The position numbers were made by a program, and so were the translations under genes. From Arthrobacter gandavensis (GTDB lineage: Bacteria > Actinomycetota > Actinomycetes > Actinomycetales > Micrococcaceae): a stretch of DNA of 64,000 nucleotides. The stretch spans positions 992,001 through 1,056,000 of the forward strand of contig NZ_VTFU01000001.1 in NCBI RefSeq assembly GCF_009192735.1. The letters are read 5' to 3'. The notes beneath the pieces were generated by a model that saw nothing but the letters and a program-made list of their open reading frames with translations, searched no databases and had not been told where the DNA came from. Each line of letters starts with the position of its first letter. The first letter of the stretch is position 1. This document shows, piece by piece, positions 27,563-35,831 of the stretch.

Positions 27563-28867
27563 ATGTCAAAAATTGAATCCGTCACCACCACTGACGTCCG
27601 CTTTCCCACCTCGCTGGAGCTGGACGGCTCGGACGCCGTCAACGTCGATCCCGACTACTCGGCTGCCTACGTGGAGATCAGCACCGACGACGGCGAAAGC
27701 GGCTACGGCTTTGTTTTCACCTGCGGCAGGGGAAACGAGATCGTCACCGCCGCCATGGACAGCTACGGCGAACTGCTGGTGGGCCGGGACACCGACGAAC
27801 TTGTCTACAACCTTGGAGACTCCTCCCGCCGGCTCATCCACGACTCCCAAATGCGCTGGCTCGGCCCAGAGAAGGGCGTGTCCCACATGGCATGCGGCGC
27901 GCTGGTGAATGCACTGTGGGACATCAGGGCACGGCGGGAGAAAAAAACGCTGTGGCTGCTGCTGAGCGAGATGGATACCGACGAAATCATCAGCGCCGTG
28001 GACTTCACGCATATCCGCAACGCATTGACTCCCGAAGATGCCGCCGACATTCTGCGGAAGGGGCATACCGGCCGGGACGAGCGCATCGCCGAACTCAAGC
28101 GGTTTGGCTACCCGGCCTACACCACCACACCCGGATGGCTCGGCTACAGCGACGAAAAACTCGTGCGGCTCGCCAGGGAGGCGGTCGCCGACGGCTTCGG
28201 CATGATCAAGCTCAAGGTCGCGGGAAGCATCGAAGATGACCGGCGCCGCCTGTCCCTGGCACGCGAAGCGGTGGGGCCGGACGTCCGGATCGCCATTGAC
28301 GCCAACCAGCGCTGGGAGGAGCAGGAGGCCATTGACTGGGTCAACCAGCTGCAGGATTTCCGTCCGTACTGGATCGAGGAGCCCACCAGCACCGATGACA
28401 TCCTCGCCCACGCAGCCATCCGCCGGGCCGTCCATCCCATCAAGGTGGTCACCGGTGAGGCTGTCCACAACCGGATCATCTTCAAGCAAATGCTCCAGGC
28501 GGGAGCCATCGACATCATGCAGATCGATTCGACGCGGGCAGCAGGCGTCAACGAGAACATCGCCAACCTGCTGCTGGCCGCCCGCTTCGAGACACCAGTC
28601 TGCCCGCACGCCGGCGGCGTCGGACTCTGCGAACTCGTGCAGCACTTTTCCTTCTTCGACTACGCCGCCGTCACCGGCACCATGGAAGACCGCGTCATTG
28701 AGTACGTCGACCACCTGCACGAACATTTCACCGAACCGGCAGTCATCTCCAACGGGCGCTACCAGGCACCGAAGCTTCCGGGCATCGGCGCCGAAATGCT
28801 CCCCGAATCCACCTCCCGCTGGTCCTACCCCGGCGGCGCCGTATGGCAGGAACTGAACAACCGCTGA
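27563..28867 (+). CDS. L-fuconate dehydratase-type enolase superfamily enzyme
   Basis: 434 residues. Mandelate-racemase-group active site: K216/K218 in IKLKV, D246 in IDANQRW, E272 in WIEEPTS, E299 in TGEAVHN and H349 in CPHAGG. From memory, Xanthomonas FucD uses K220, D248, E274, E301 and H351, so all five keep the same offset of two, which supports fuconate dehydratase strongly. FucD turns L-fuconate into 2-keto-3-deoxy-L-fuconate and also accepts D-arabinonate, which has the same C2-C4 configuration. Follows the TRAP genes by 30 bp. Confidence 0.88.
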   Translation: MSKIESVTTTDVRFPTSLELDGSDAVNVDPDYSAAYVEISTDDGESGYGFVFTCGRGNEIVTAAMDSYGELLVGRDTDELVYNLGDSSRRLIHDSQMRWLGPEKGVSHMACGALVNALWDIRARREKKTLWLLLSEMDTDEIISAVDFTHIRNALTPEDAADILRKGHTGRDERIAELKRFGYPAYTTTPGWLGYSDEKLVRLAREAVADGFGMIKLKVAGSIEDDRRRLSLAREAVGPDVRIAIDANQRWEEQEAIDWVNQLQDFRPYWIEEPTSTDDILAHAAIRRAVHPIKVVTGEAVHNRIIFKQMLQAGAIDIMQIDSTRAAGVNENIANLLLAARFETPVCPHAGGVGLCELVQHFSFFDYAAVTGTMEDRVIEYVDHLHEHFTEPAVISNGRYQAPKLPGIGAEMLPESTSRWSYPGGAVWQELNNR

Positions 28868-28883
28868 TAATCCGGAGGAATCC

Positions 28884-30371
28884 ATGAGCACCACCACCCC
28901 AACCGTCGCCACCACACCTGAACAGGTGGACCTCGCCGCCCAAGAGGCGCACGCCGCGTTCCTGCGCATCGCAGATGAAACGCCCTCCGCACGTGCGGCA
29001 CGGCTGAACACCATTGCCGACGCCCTCCGCGGCCATGCCGGGGAATTGGTAACCCTTGCCGCCGCTGACACGAACCTCGCCGAAACCCGGCTCCAGGGCG
29101 AACTGCAGCGGTCCGCCTTCCAGCTGGATCTGTTCGCGGAGGAGGTGCGCACCGGCGTTGCCCTGGATGCCACGATCGACCATGCGGATCCTGACTGGGG
29201 CATGGGACCCCGTCCGGACATCCGCAGGGTCAATGTCCCGCTGGGGGTTGTTGGCGTCTTCGGAGCGTCCAATTTCCCGTTTGCCTTCAGCGTCATGGGC
29301 GGAGACAGCGCTTCAGCCCTCGCCGCCGGGTGCGCCGTCCTGCACAAGATCCACCCGGGCCACCAGAACCTGGCCCTGCGGACCGGGGAAATAGTTGCCT
29401 CGGCCCTGGCCGCGGCAGGTGATCCAGCCGGTTTGTTCTCCCTGGTGGACGGGCGTTCCGCCGCAGAGGCCCTGGTGGATCACCCGCTCGTCCGTGCCAT
29501 CGGATTCACCGGTTCAACAGTGGGCGGACGGGAACTCTTCAACCGTGCGAGCGCCCGGCCGGTGCCGATCCCTTTTTACGGGGAATTAGGCAGCATCAAC
29601 CCTGTCTTCGTCCTCCCGGAGGCCTGGGACTCCCGGGCTGAGGAAATCCTCTCCGGATTTGCCGGCTCCTTCACCATGGGCATGGGGCAGTTCTGCACGA
29701 AGCCCGGAGTCCTTTTCGTTCCGGATTCCGCGTCGGAGGAGCAGCTGCGCACCGGGCTGGGGTCCGCCCTTGGACAGGCTCCCCTGGCAAAGCTGCTCAC
29801 CCCGGGGCTGCGCGAATCGTTCGGCAAAGCCCTGGAGGAGGTGGCTTCCTTCGATGGAGTGCAGCCCCTGGTGCCCGGAACGGATGACGAGGTTCCCTCC
29901 CCCACCGTTCTGCTGGTGGATGCCCGGACCGCGGCATCGGATCCGGGGGTGCTGCAGCGGGAGATGTTCGGACCGGCAACCGTGGTGGTCCGCTACCACG
30001 ACGTCGCTGACCTTCCCTCGCTCGCGGAAAGCATGGAGGGCCAGCTGACGGCCACCATCCACGCCGACGCCGGGGATTCCACGGGTGCACTGCTGTCCGC
30101 CCTCACGGGAATTGCGGGCCGGGTGCTGTGGAACGGATGGCCCACCGGAGTCACGGTCTCCTACGCACAGCAGCACGGCGGCCCCTATCCGGCCACCACC
30201 GCACCTGGAACAACATCCGTCGGCACAGCGGCCATCGGCCGGTTCATGCGGCCGGTCGCTTATCAGGACGTTCCCGACGACGCGCTTCCGCCGGCATTGC
30301 AGGAGTCCAACCCCTGGTCCATAGCCCGCAGGGTTGACGGAGTCTTTATCCCTGCAGGAGAGGCCCAGTGA
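28884..30371 (+). CDS. Aldehyde dehydrogenase, alpha-ketoglutarate-semialdehyde type
   Basis: 495 residues. Catalytic Cys271 in GMGQFCTKPG, Glu in PFYGELGSINPVF, cofactor segment VGVFGASNFPFAFSVMGGD and NGWPTGVTVSYAQQHGGPYPAT near the end place it with the NADP-dependent KGSADH group rather than with general ALDHs. KGSADH oxidises 2-oxoglutarate semialdehyde to 2-oxoglutarate at the end of non-phosphorylative pentose or aldarate routes. GGAGG lies before ATG at 28884; the stop shares a base with the next start. Confidence 0.87.
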   Translation: MSTTTPTVATTPEQVDLAAQEAHAAFLRIADETPSARAARLNTIADALRGHAGELVTLAAADTNLAETRLQGELQRSAFQLDLFAEEVRTGVALDATIDHADPDWGMGPRPDIRRVNVPLGVVGVFGASNFPFAFSVMGGDSASALAAGCAVLHKIHPGHQNLALRTGEIVASALAAAGDPAGLFSLVDGRSAAEALVDHPLVRAIGFTGSTVGGRELFNRASARPVPIPFYGELGSINPVFVLPEAWDSRAEEILSGFAGSFTMGMGQFCTKPGVLFVPDSASEEQLRTGLGSALGQAPLAKLLTPGLRESFGKALEEVASFDGVQPLVPGTDDEVPSPTVLLVDARTAASDPGVLQREMFGPATVVVRYHDVADLPSLAESMEGQLTATIHADAGDSTGALLSALTGIAGRVLWNGWPTGVTVSYAQQHGGPYPATTAPGTTSVGTAAIGRFMRPVAYQDVPDDALPPALQESNPWSIARRVDGVFIPAGEAQ

Positions 30372-31603
30372 TGCGGCTGGACACCAGCGCGGTTCTGCCG
30401 GAGGATTCCTCATCCGCCCAGCTCATTGGCCGGATCTGGGATCCGGAGACCCGGGGGCCGCGCCCGGTCCTGTTCTCCGACGGCCTGCTCCTGGACCTCT
30501 TTGACACCGCCGGCACGGTGTCCGCCCTGCTCAACAGCGATGACCTTCCGGAGTTGCTTCAGCAGGCAAGGAACAGTGATGTGCGCCGGTGGGACCTTCA
30601 GGACGTCCTCGCATCCGCGGAAGTTCCGGCCGGTCCCGCCGGTTCCGCCAGCCCCGCCGGAGAAACGGACGGCACGGAGTTGCGGCTGCTGTCGCCTCTG
30701 GACCTGCAGGCTGTCAAGGCCTGCGGCGTCACCTTCGTGGACAGCATGATCGAGCGGGTCATCGAGGAACGCTGCGCCGGAGACCTTCGGCTCGCGGAGA
30801 CCATGCGGGCGCGGGTCATGGAATCCATCGGCGGAAGCCTTGCCGGGCTGAAACCGGGCTCAGACGAGGCTGCACGCGTGAAGGAGGTGTTTCTCCGGGA
30901 AGGGTTCTGGTCCCAGTACCTTGAGGTGGGGATCGGCCCGGACCCGGAGGTGTTCACGAAGGCGCCCGTTCTCTCAACCGTAGGGTGTGGCGCCGGCATC
31001 GGCATTCCGCACTTCTCCACCTGGAACAACCCGGAGCCCGAGCTGGTGCTGCTGGTCGACTCCCGGGGACGGATCCGCGGCTGCACCCTTGGCAATGACG
31101 TGAACCTGCGTGACGTCGAGGGGCGCAGCGCCCTCCTGCTGGGCATGGCGAAGGACAACAACGGTTCCGCCGCCGTCGGCCCGTTTATCCGCCTGTTTGA
31201 TGACGCCTACACGCTGGAGGACGCCCGGCAGGAGACCATCCGCCTGACCGTTCACGGAAGTGACGGCTACACGCTCAGCGGCACCAACAGCGTCCAGCGG
31301 CTCAGCCGTCCCTTCGAAGAACTGGTGGGAGCCGCATACGGGCGCCACCATCAGTATCCGGACGGGTTCGCCCTCTATACCGGAACCCTTTTTGCCCCCA
31401 GCGAGGACCGGGACGCTCCCGGCATGGGCTTCACCCACAAGATCGGTGACACCGTCCAGATCAGCAGCAGCCGCCTGGGTACGCTCACCAATGCCGTGGA
31501 GCGGACCGAAGACCTGGCACCGTGGACGTACGGCATTGGGTCCCTGCTGGACTACCTGGTGCAGACCCGCCGGACGGCAGCGCGGGCAGGCACGAATGGC
31601 TGA
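30371..31603 (+). CDS. FAH-fold enzyme, probable 2-keto-3-deoxy-acid dehydratase or diketo-acid hydrolase
   Basis: About 410 residues from ATG at 30371 (GTG at 30368 also in frame; AGGAGAGG upstream). C-terminal fumarylacetoacetase-like domain: PELVLLVDSRG, GCTLGNDVNLRDVEGR (metal-binding Asp region), VGPFIRLFD, SGTNSVQRLSRP. N-terminal half is variable and contains a Pro/Gly/Ala linker. In Sulfolobus a FAH-fold 2-keto-3-deoxy-D-arabinonate dehydratase makes 2-oxoglutarate semialdehyde; other FAH enzymes split 2,4-diketo-3-deoxy acids. The adjacent KGSADH favours the dehydratase reading. Ends inside the GntR start. Confidence 0.72.
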   Translation: MRLDTSAVLPEDSSSAQLIGRIWDPETRGPRPVLFSDGLLLDLFDTAGTVSALLNSDDLPELLQQARNSDVRRWDLQDVLASAEVPAGPAGSASPAGETDGTELRLLSPLDLQAVKACGVTFVDSMIERVIEERCAGDLRLAETMRARVMESIGGSLAGLKPGSDEAARVKEVFLREGFWSQYLEVGIGPDPEVFTKAPVLSTVGCGAGIGIPHFSTWNNPEPELVLLVDSRGRIRGCTLGNDVNLRDVEGRSALLLGMAKDNNGSAAVGPFIRLFDDAYTLEDARQETIRLTVHGSDGYTLSGTNSVQRLSRPFEELVGAAYGRHHQYPDGFALYTGTLFAPSEDRDAPGMGFTHKIGDTVQISSSRLGTLTNAVERTEDLAPWTYGIGSLLDYLVQTRRTAARAGTNG

Positions 31604-32294
31604 TGACCGCAGGGCCGTCGCCGTCCTTGATGTTTATGGCACGTTGCGGACCAAGATCCTTGATCTTCAGCTGCCGCCGGATGAAAGGGTCAACATCGAT
31701 GCAATCGCCCGCGAATTCGGCGTATCGCAGACCCCCATCCGGGAAGCGCTGAGCCAGCTGGAGGGCGACAACCTCATCATCAGGACCCCCGGGAAGGGGT
31801 ACCGGACCACACCGCTGCTCGGAAAGGCGGAGCTGGCGGAGCTGTTCGAGTTCCGGCTGCTGGTGGAGCCGTGGGCCGCGCGGGCTGCCGCCGTGAACCG
31901 GCTCCGCAATCCGTCCTCCGCGCTGAGGTCGTCACTGGCGGATTTCATCGACAACGCAGAGTCCTCGCCCAGCGTGCGGCACCTCCTCGTGGCGCACGAC
32001 ACCAAATTCCACGACAGCATCCTCAGCGCCGGCAGCAATGATTTCACTCTCCGGGCTTACCGGGCCACACATTGCCATCTGCATCTCTTCCGGCTCCATC
32101 CGGCGGACTATCAGGGGAAGCAGACCGTGGGCGAGCATCGGGCAATTGCCGATGCCGTTGCCGCCTGTGACCCGGATGCCGCCGAAAAAGCGATGCACGA
32201 CCACCTCATCGGCGCGTACCACCGCTTCGCCGAGGTGTTTTCCGAGGGCATTGTCCGGGGTCCGAGGATCCCGCCGGCCGCGAGGCTTTTTTAA
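31596..32294 (+). CDS. GntR/FCD-family transcriptional regulator
   Basis: 232 residues from ATG at 31596, overlapping the FAH gene by 8 bp. Winged helix-turn-helix: NIDAIAREFGVSQTPIREAL, then LEGDNLIIRTPGKGYRT. The FCD domain has putative metal/ligand residues Asp/His in AHDTKFHDS, His in GEHRAI and His in AMHDHLIGAYHRF. FCD regulators commonly sense sugar acids or other carboxylates and repress neighbouring operons. The palindromes at 23438-23488 are candidate targets. Confidence 0.9.
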   Translation: MADDRRAVAVLDVYGTLRTKILDLQLPPDERVNIDAIAREFGVSQTPIREALSQLEGDNLIIRTPGKGYRTTPLLGKAELAELFEFRLLVEPWAARAAAVNRLRNPSSALRSSLADFIDNAESSPSVRHLLVAHDTKFHDSILSAGSNDFTLRAYRATHCHLHLFRLHPADYQGKQTVGEHRAIADAVAACDPDAAEKAMHDHLIGAYHRFAEVFSEGIVRGPRIPPAARLF

Positions 32295-32376
32295 TGCTGT
32301 TTTTACGGTGCGCCCGCTTGCCGGCCTTGGCCGCCGTCACCGCCGAAGTTTCCCGTCCCAGCCGCAAAGGTGGATC

Positions 32377-33135
32377 ATGAGTTCCTTTTCCGGCCTTCGC
32401 GCCATAGTTACCGGCGGTGCGTCCGGCATCGGCGCGGCTGTCACGTCCGCACTCCTTGAACGCGGAGCCCAGGTGGCTGTTCTTGACCTGAACACCACCG
32501 GGGCGCCGGCGGGAGCCATTGGTGTCCACTGCGACGTTGGTGACCGGCACAGCGCGAACGCGGCGGTGGGCGCCGCCGCCGAGGCCATGGGCGGCCTTGA
32601 CCTCCTCGTCAACAACGCGGGTATCGGCGCCGTCGGCTCCGTTGCAGATAACGACGACGACGAATGGCACCGCGTCCTGACCGTCAACGTCGTGGGCATC
32701 GCCAGGGTCTCAACCGCCGCGCTGCCCCACCTCCGACATTCAGCCAGTGCGGCCATCGTCAACGTCGGTTCCATTGCCGCCACCCACGGGCTCCCGCAGC
32801 GGGCCCTGTATTCGGCGAGCAAGGGAGCGGTGGACGCACTCACCAAAGCGATGGCCGCTGATCATCTCCCGGAGAAGATACGGGTCAACTGCGTGAATCC
32901 CGGCACGGCGGACACGCCATGGGTGGAACGCCTGCTCAGTGCCGCACCCGATCCTAAGCAGGAACGCCGGGCGCTGGAAGCCCGGCAACCGCACGGCAGG
33001 CTCGTGACGACCGTCGAGGTGGCAGCATCGATCCTCTTTCTGGCCGACCCGGCAAACGGTTCCACCACCGGTGTTTGCCTCGCCGTCGACGGGGGCATGC
33101 ACAGTCTTCTCCTACGGCCTCCCGGGTCCGGGTGA
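32377..33135 (+). CDS. Short-chain dehydrogenase of the sugar-acid operon
   Basis: 252 residues from ATG at 32377 (AAAGGTGG upstream). TGGASGIG, NNAGIGAVG, Ser in VGSIAATHG, Y-x3-K in YSASKGAVD and C-terminal AVDGGMHS are all classical SDR. LDLNTT after the second strand suggests NAD preference. Relatives include L-fucose dehydrogenase and 2-keto-3-deoxy-L-fuconate 4-dehydrogenase, both of which would suit this operon; which one cannot be decided by eye. Confidence 0.85.
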   Translation: MSSFSGLRAIVTGGASGIGAAVTSALLERGAQVAVLDLNTTGAPAGAIGVHCDVGDRHSANAAVGAAAEAMGGLDLLVNNAGIGAVGSVADNDDDEWHRVLTVNVVGIARVSTAALPHLRHSASAAIVNVGSIAATHGLPQRALYSASKGAVDALTKAMAADHLPEKIRVNCVNPGTADTPWVERLLSAAPDPKQERRALEARQPHGRLVTTVEVAASILFLADPANGSTTGVCLAVDGGMHSLLLRPPGSG

Positions 33136-33208
33136 CGGCCTGCCCCGGCCACAGCGCCGCGGCGTGCACCGGCGAGGGGTGCAGCGCCGCCGCCTTCAGC
33201 GTTGATTC

Positions 33209-34375
33209 CTACAGTCGGAACCCCTCGTCGAGCCGCTCAATGATGGTGACGTTGGCCTGCCCGCCGCCCTCGCACATGGTCTGCAGTCCGTAGCGGCCGC
33301 CGGTGCGCTCCAGTTCATGCAGCAGAGTAGTCATGATGCGGGCACCCGTGGCACCGATGGGGTGGCCCAGCGAGATGCCTCCGCCATTGACGTTCACCTT
33401 GTCCATGTCAACGTCGAGCTCCCGCTGCCAGGCCAGCACCACCGAGGCAAACGCCTCATTGATTTCGAGCAGGTCCATCTGGTCGATGCTCATGCCGGTG
33501 CGCCCGAGGGCATGGCGCGTGGCCTCGATGGGAGCACTGAGCATCATGATCGGATCATCTCCCCGGGCGGAAATGGAATGGATGCGCGCCCGCGGCTTCA
33601 GTCCGTAGCGCCGCACGGCATCCTCGGAGGCAAGCAGCAGCACGGCGGCGGCGTCGGAAATCTGCGAGGAGGTCGCAGCGGTGAGGCGGCCGCCCTCGGA
33701 CAGCGGCGCCAGGGATTCGATCTTGGCGCGGTTCGGCTCCCGCGGCCCCTCATCGGCGCTGATGCCGTTCAGGGGCAGGATCTCGCGGTCGAACCGGCCC
33801 TCCGCTTGCGCGGCAAGCGCGCGCACATGGGATTCGACGGCAAAGTCTTCCATTTCCCTGCGGGTCAGCCCCCACTTGTCCACCATCATTTCGGCGCCGG
33901 CGAACTGGGAGACCTTCTGGTCTCCGTACCGCTCGGCCCACCCCGTTGATCCGGTGAAGGGGTCCGGAAAGCCCAGTTCCACTGCCGCGGTGTTCGCGTA
34001 ACCGATGGGAATGGAGGACATGCTTTGCACCCCGCCGGCAAGCACCAGATCGCTGGTTCCGCTCATCACGGCCTGAGCCGCATAGGACACGGCCTGCTGT
34101 CCGGACCCGCACTGGCGTTCCACGGTGGTTCCCGGCACCCGCTCCGACAGGCCGGCGGCCAGCCATGCAGTACGGGCAATGTCCATGGACTGCGGTCCCA
34201 CCTGGTCAATGGCGCCGAGGATAACCTCGTCAAACTCGGCGGAGTCAATGCCGGTGCGGCGCACTGTTTCAGCAATGACATGGGCGGCCATATCTGCCGG
34301 ATGAATGCTGCTCAGTCCGCCCTTGCGCCGGCCAACCGGGGTGCGTACCGCGCCAATAATGAATGCTTCAGCCAT
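33209..34375 (-). CDS. Acetyl-CoA C-acyltransferase (thiolase)
   Basis: 388 residues. Acyl-carrying Cys89 in VERQCGSGQQ, NEAFAS, GHPIGATGAR and the C-terminal catalytic Cys in TMCEGGGQAN are all present. A degradative or biosynthetic thiolase working on acyl-CoA/acetoacetyl-CoA; no beta-oxidation genes are next to it. IGAVRTPVGRRKG is the usual N terminus. Convergent with the sugar-acid operon (SDR ends 33135). Confidence 0.92.
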   Translation of the reverse strand: MAEAFIIGAVRTPVGRRKGGLSSIHPADMAAHVIAETVRRTGIDSAEFDEVILGAIDQVGPQSMDIARTAWLAAGLSERVPGTTVERQCGSGQQAVSYAAQAVMSGTSDLVLAGGVQSMSSIPIGYANTAAVELGFPDPFTGSTGWAERYGDQKVSQFAGAEMMVDKWGLTRREMEDFAVESHVRALAAQAEGRFDREILPLNGISADEGPREPNRAKIESLAPLSEGGRLTAATSSQISDAAAVLLLASEDAVRRYGLKPRARIHSISARGDDPIMMLSAPIEATRHALGRTGMSIDQMDLLEINEAFASVVLAWQRELDVDMDKVNVNGGGISLGHPIGATGARIMTTLLHELERTGGRYGLQTMCEGGGQANVTIIERLDEGFRL

Positions 34376-34536
34376 GGGAAAGGGCCTTTCGTCGCTGGAA
34401 GGCGGCAGCCGGAACCGCTGCGGTTACCCGGCCTATGGTGTCGAAAACCACACTAGGCGATGAGGACGGCGAGGGCACCAGACCACCGGTATGAGTGCGG
34501 CACCGGCGCGGCGGCACGGGATTTGCGCGCGAAGAC

Positions 34537-34542
34537 TACGCT
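34537..34542 (+). promoter_or_regulatory. Putative -10 box of a leaderless transcript
   Basis: TACGCT followed by six bases (GCTCGA) and the ATG at 34549; no Shine-Dalgarno is visible. Confidence 0.45.
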
Positions 34543-34548
34543 GCTCGA

Positions 34549-35088
34549 ATGGGACTTGCAGGCATTGCCATCTTTCTGAACGGAACCGTGGGAGCGGGCA
34601 AGACAGCCACCGCCGACGCGCTGAGTGATCTCCTCCGGATGGGACAGGTGCCTCATGCGGTCATCGATCTGGACCGTATCCGGCAGGCCTGGCCGCCGGT
34701 GGAAGGAGACCCCTTCAACCACGCCCTCGAACTCGCCAACCTCAAAGCCGTGGCATCGAACTACCATGCTGCCGGCATAACCACGCTGGTTCTTGCCGGC
34801 GTCATCGAGCAGAAGACCGCCGTCGCAGAGTACATGGAGGCCCTGGAACATTGGCAGCTGTTCATCATCCGGCTGACAGCTGAGGAAGCAGTCCGCCGGA
34901 AGAGGATTGAGGAGCGCCACGTCACTGATCCTGCCGGCCGCGGGTGGCACCTGCGGCGAACCCTGGAACTGGAGGCAATCCTTGAAGCCGGACATCTGGA
35001 GGACGCCGTGATCGACACTTCCGCCTGCTCCCCCGCGGAAGCCGCGCAGCGAGTTCTGGAAGCGGTGGTCGCGGGCCTTCCGCAATAA
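34549..35088 (+). CDS. P-loop nucleotide kinase-like protein
   Basis: 179 residues from ATG at 34549. P-loop GTVGAGKT at about residues 10-17, DLDRIRQAWPP (acceptor/Walker B-like), a lid-type ERHVTDPAGRG, and a Ser/Thr/Asp C-terminal strand VIDTSA. Resembles adenylylsulfate-kinase-like or small-molecule kinases of the AAA_33 type; the phosphate acceptor is unknown. The start fits a leaderless promoter rather than the longer ORF from 34495. Confidence 0.7.
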   Translation: MGLAGIAIFLNGTVGAGKTATADALSDLLRMGQVPHAVIDLDRIRQAWPPVEGDPFNHALELANLKAVASNYHAAGITTLVLAGVIEQKTAVAEYMEALEHWQLFIIRLTAEEAVRRKRIEERHVTDPAGRGWHLRRTLELEAILEAGHLEDAVIDTSACSPAEAAQRVLEAVVAGLPQ

Positions 35089-35089
35089 C

Positions 35090-35130
35090 AAGAATCCTTT
35101 ATCAAGAACCCTTGCTAAAGATTCCTTTAC
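35090..35130. promoter_or_regulatory. Direct-repeat operator candidate before the ArsR-type gene
   Basis: AAGAATCCTTTA at 35090 and AAGATTCCTTTA at 35118 are near-identical and separated by 28 bp start to start, in an AT-rich 59-bp gap that is unlike the flanking coding DNA. TTGCTAAAG between the repeats could be part of the promoter. Autoregulation by the next gene product is a natural reading. Confidence 0.45.
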
Positions 35131-35147
35131 TCATTACGCTCCGAAGA

Positions 35148-35831
35148 ATGGACACTGAACAGGACACGGATTCCGGCGAGCGCCACGAGGGTAGACCCCG
35201 CGAAGAGAGCGCAGCCCCCGGTGAGCGCGGTGATACGACGAAGCATTCCGCATCCCCTGGCTATCCCGGGGAACAGATGGTCACGGACCCCGTCCGGATC
35301 CGGGCCCTGGCCCATCCGGTCCGGCTGGAACTGCTGGATTTCCTCGACGATGCCGGCAGCGCCACCGCCACGGAATGTGCCGCCGCTATCCGAGCATCAG
35401 TGGCCAGTTGCTCCTACCATTTGCGGACCCTCGCCAAGCACGGCTACATCGAGCAGGTCAGCCCGACTGGCAGGGAAAAACCGTGGAAAGTGGTCTCCCG
35501 CAGCCGTTCACAGGGCATCGACCCCAACATCCCCGGATCCACGCACGCCGTTGCCGCAACGGCAGCCGTGCAGGTGGACCGGCAGCTGAACCGGATCCAG
35601 TCCTGGCTCCGGCAGGCACCGGCCCTTCCGCCGGAGGACGTGAACGTCTCCACTGTCTTCGGCGTCGGGTTCTATGCCACCCGCGAGGAGATCATGGAGT
35701 ACCGGCAGGAGCTGTGGAAACTTACCGAACGCTTCGACGGACGGCGGGACAATCCGGAACAGCGTCCCCCGGGAGCCGTCGCGGCCCGGCTGTTCGCCGT
35801 CGTCAACGTCGAACCGGAGCAAGGTCCATGA
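35148..35831 (+). CDS. ArsR-type winged-helix transcriptional regulator
   Basis: 227 residues from ATG at 35148. After a 50-residue Glu/Arg/Gly-rich leader comes a winged helix: VRIRALAHPVRLELLDFLDD, TATECAAAIRASVASCSYHLRTLAKHGYIE. No metal-binding Cys cluster of classical ArsR/SmtB is seen, so it belongs to the HTH_20 'helix-turn-helix domain' group often paired with MFS exporters. Its TGA overlaps the ATG of such an MFS gene, which implies joint control. Confidence 0.88.
   Translation: MDTEQDTDSGERHEGRPREESAAPGERGDTTKHSASPGYPGEQMVTDPVRIRALAHPVRLELLDFLDDAGSATATECAAAIRASVASCSYHLRTLAKHGYIEQVSPTGREKPWKVVSRSRSQGIDPNIPGSTHAVAATAAVQVDRQLNRIQSWLRQAPALPPEDVNVSTVFGVGFYATREEIMEYRQELWKLTERFDGRRDNPEQRPPGAVAARLFAVVNVEPEQGP

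Noticed and set aside
27566-29347. 593-codon minus-strand frame
   Set aside because: Antisense to the dehydratase and aldehyde dehydrogenase genes, whose active sites are intact.
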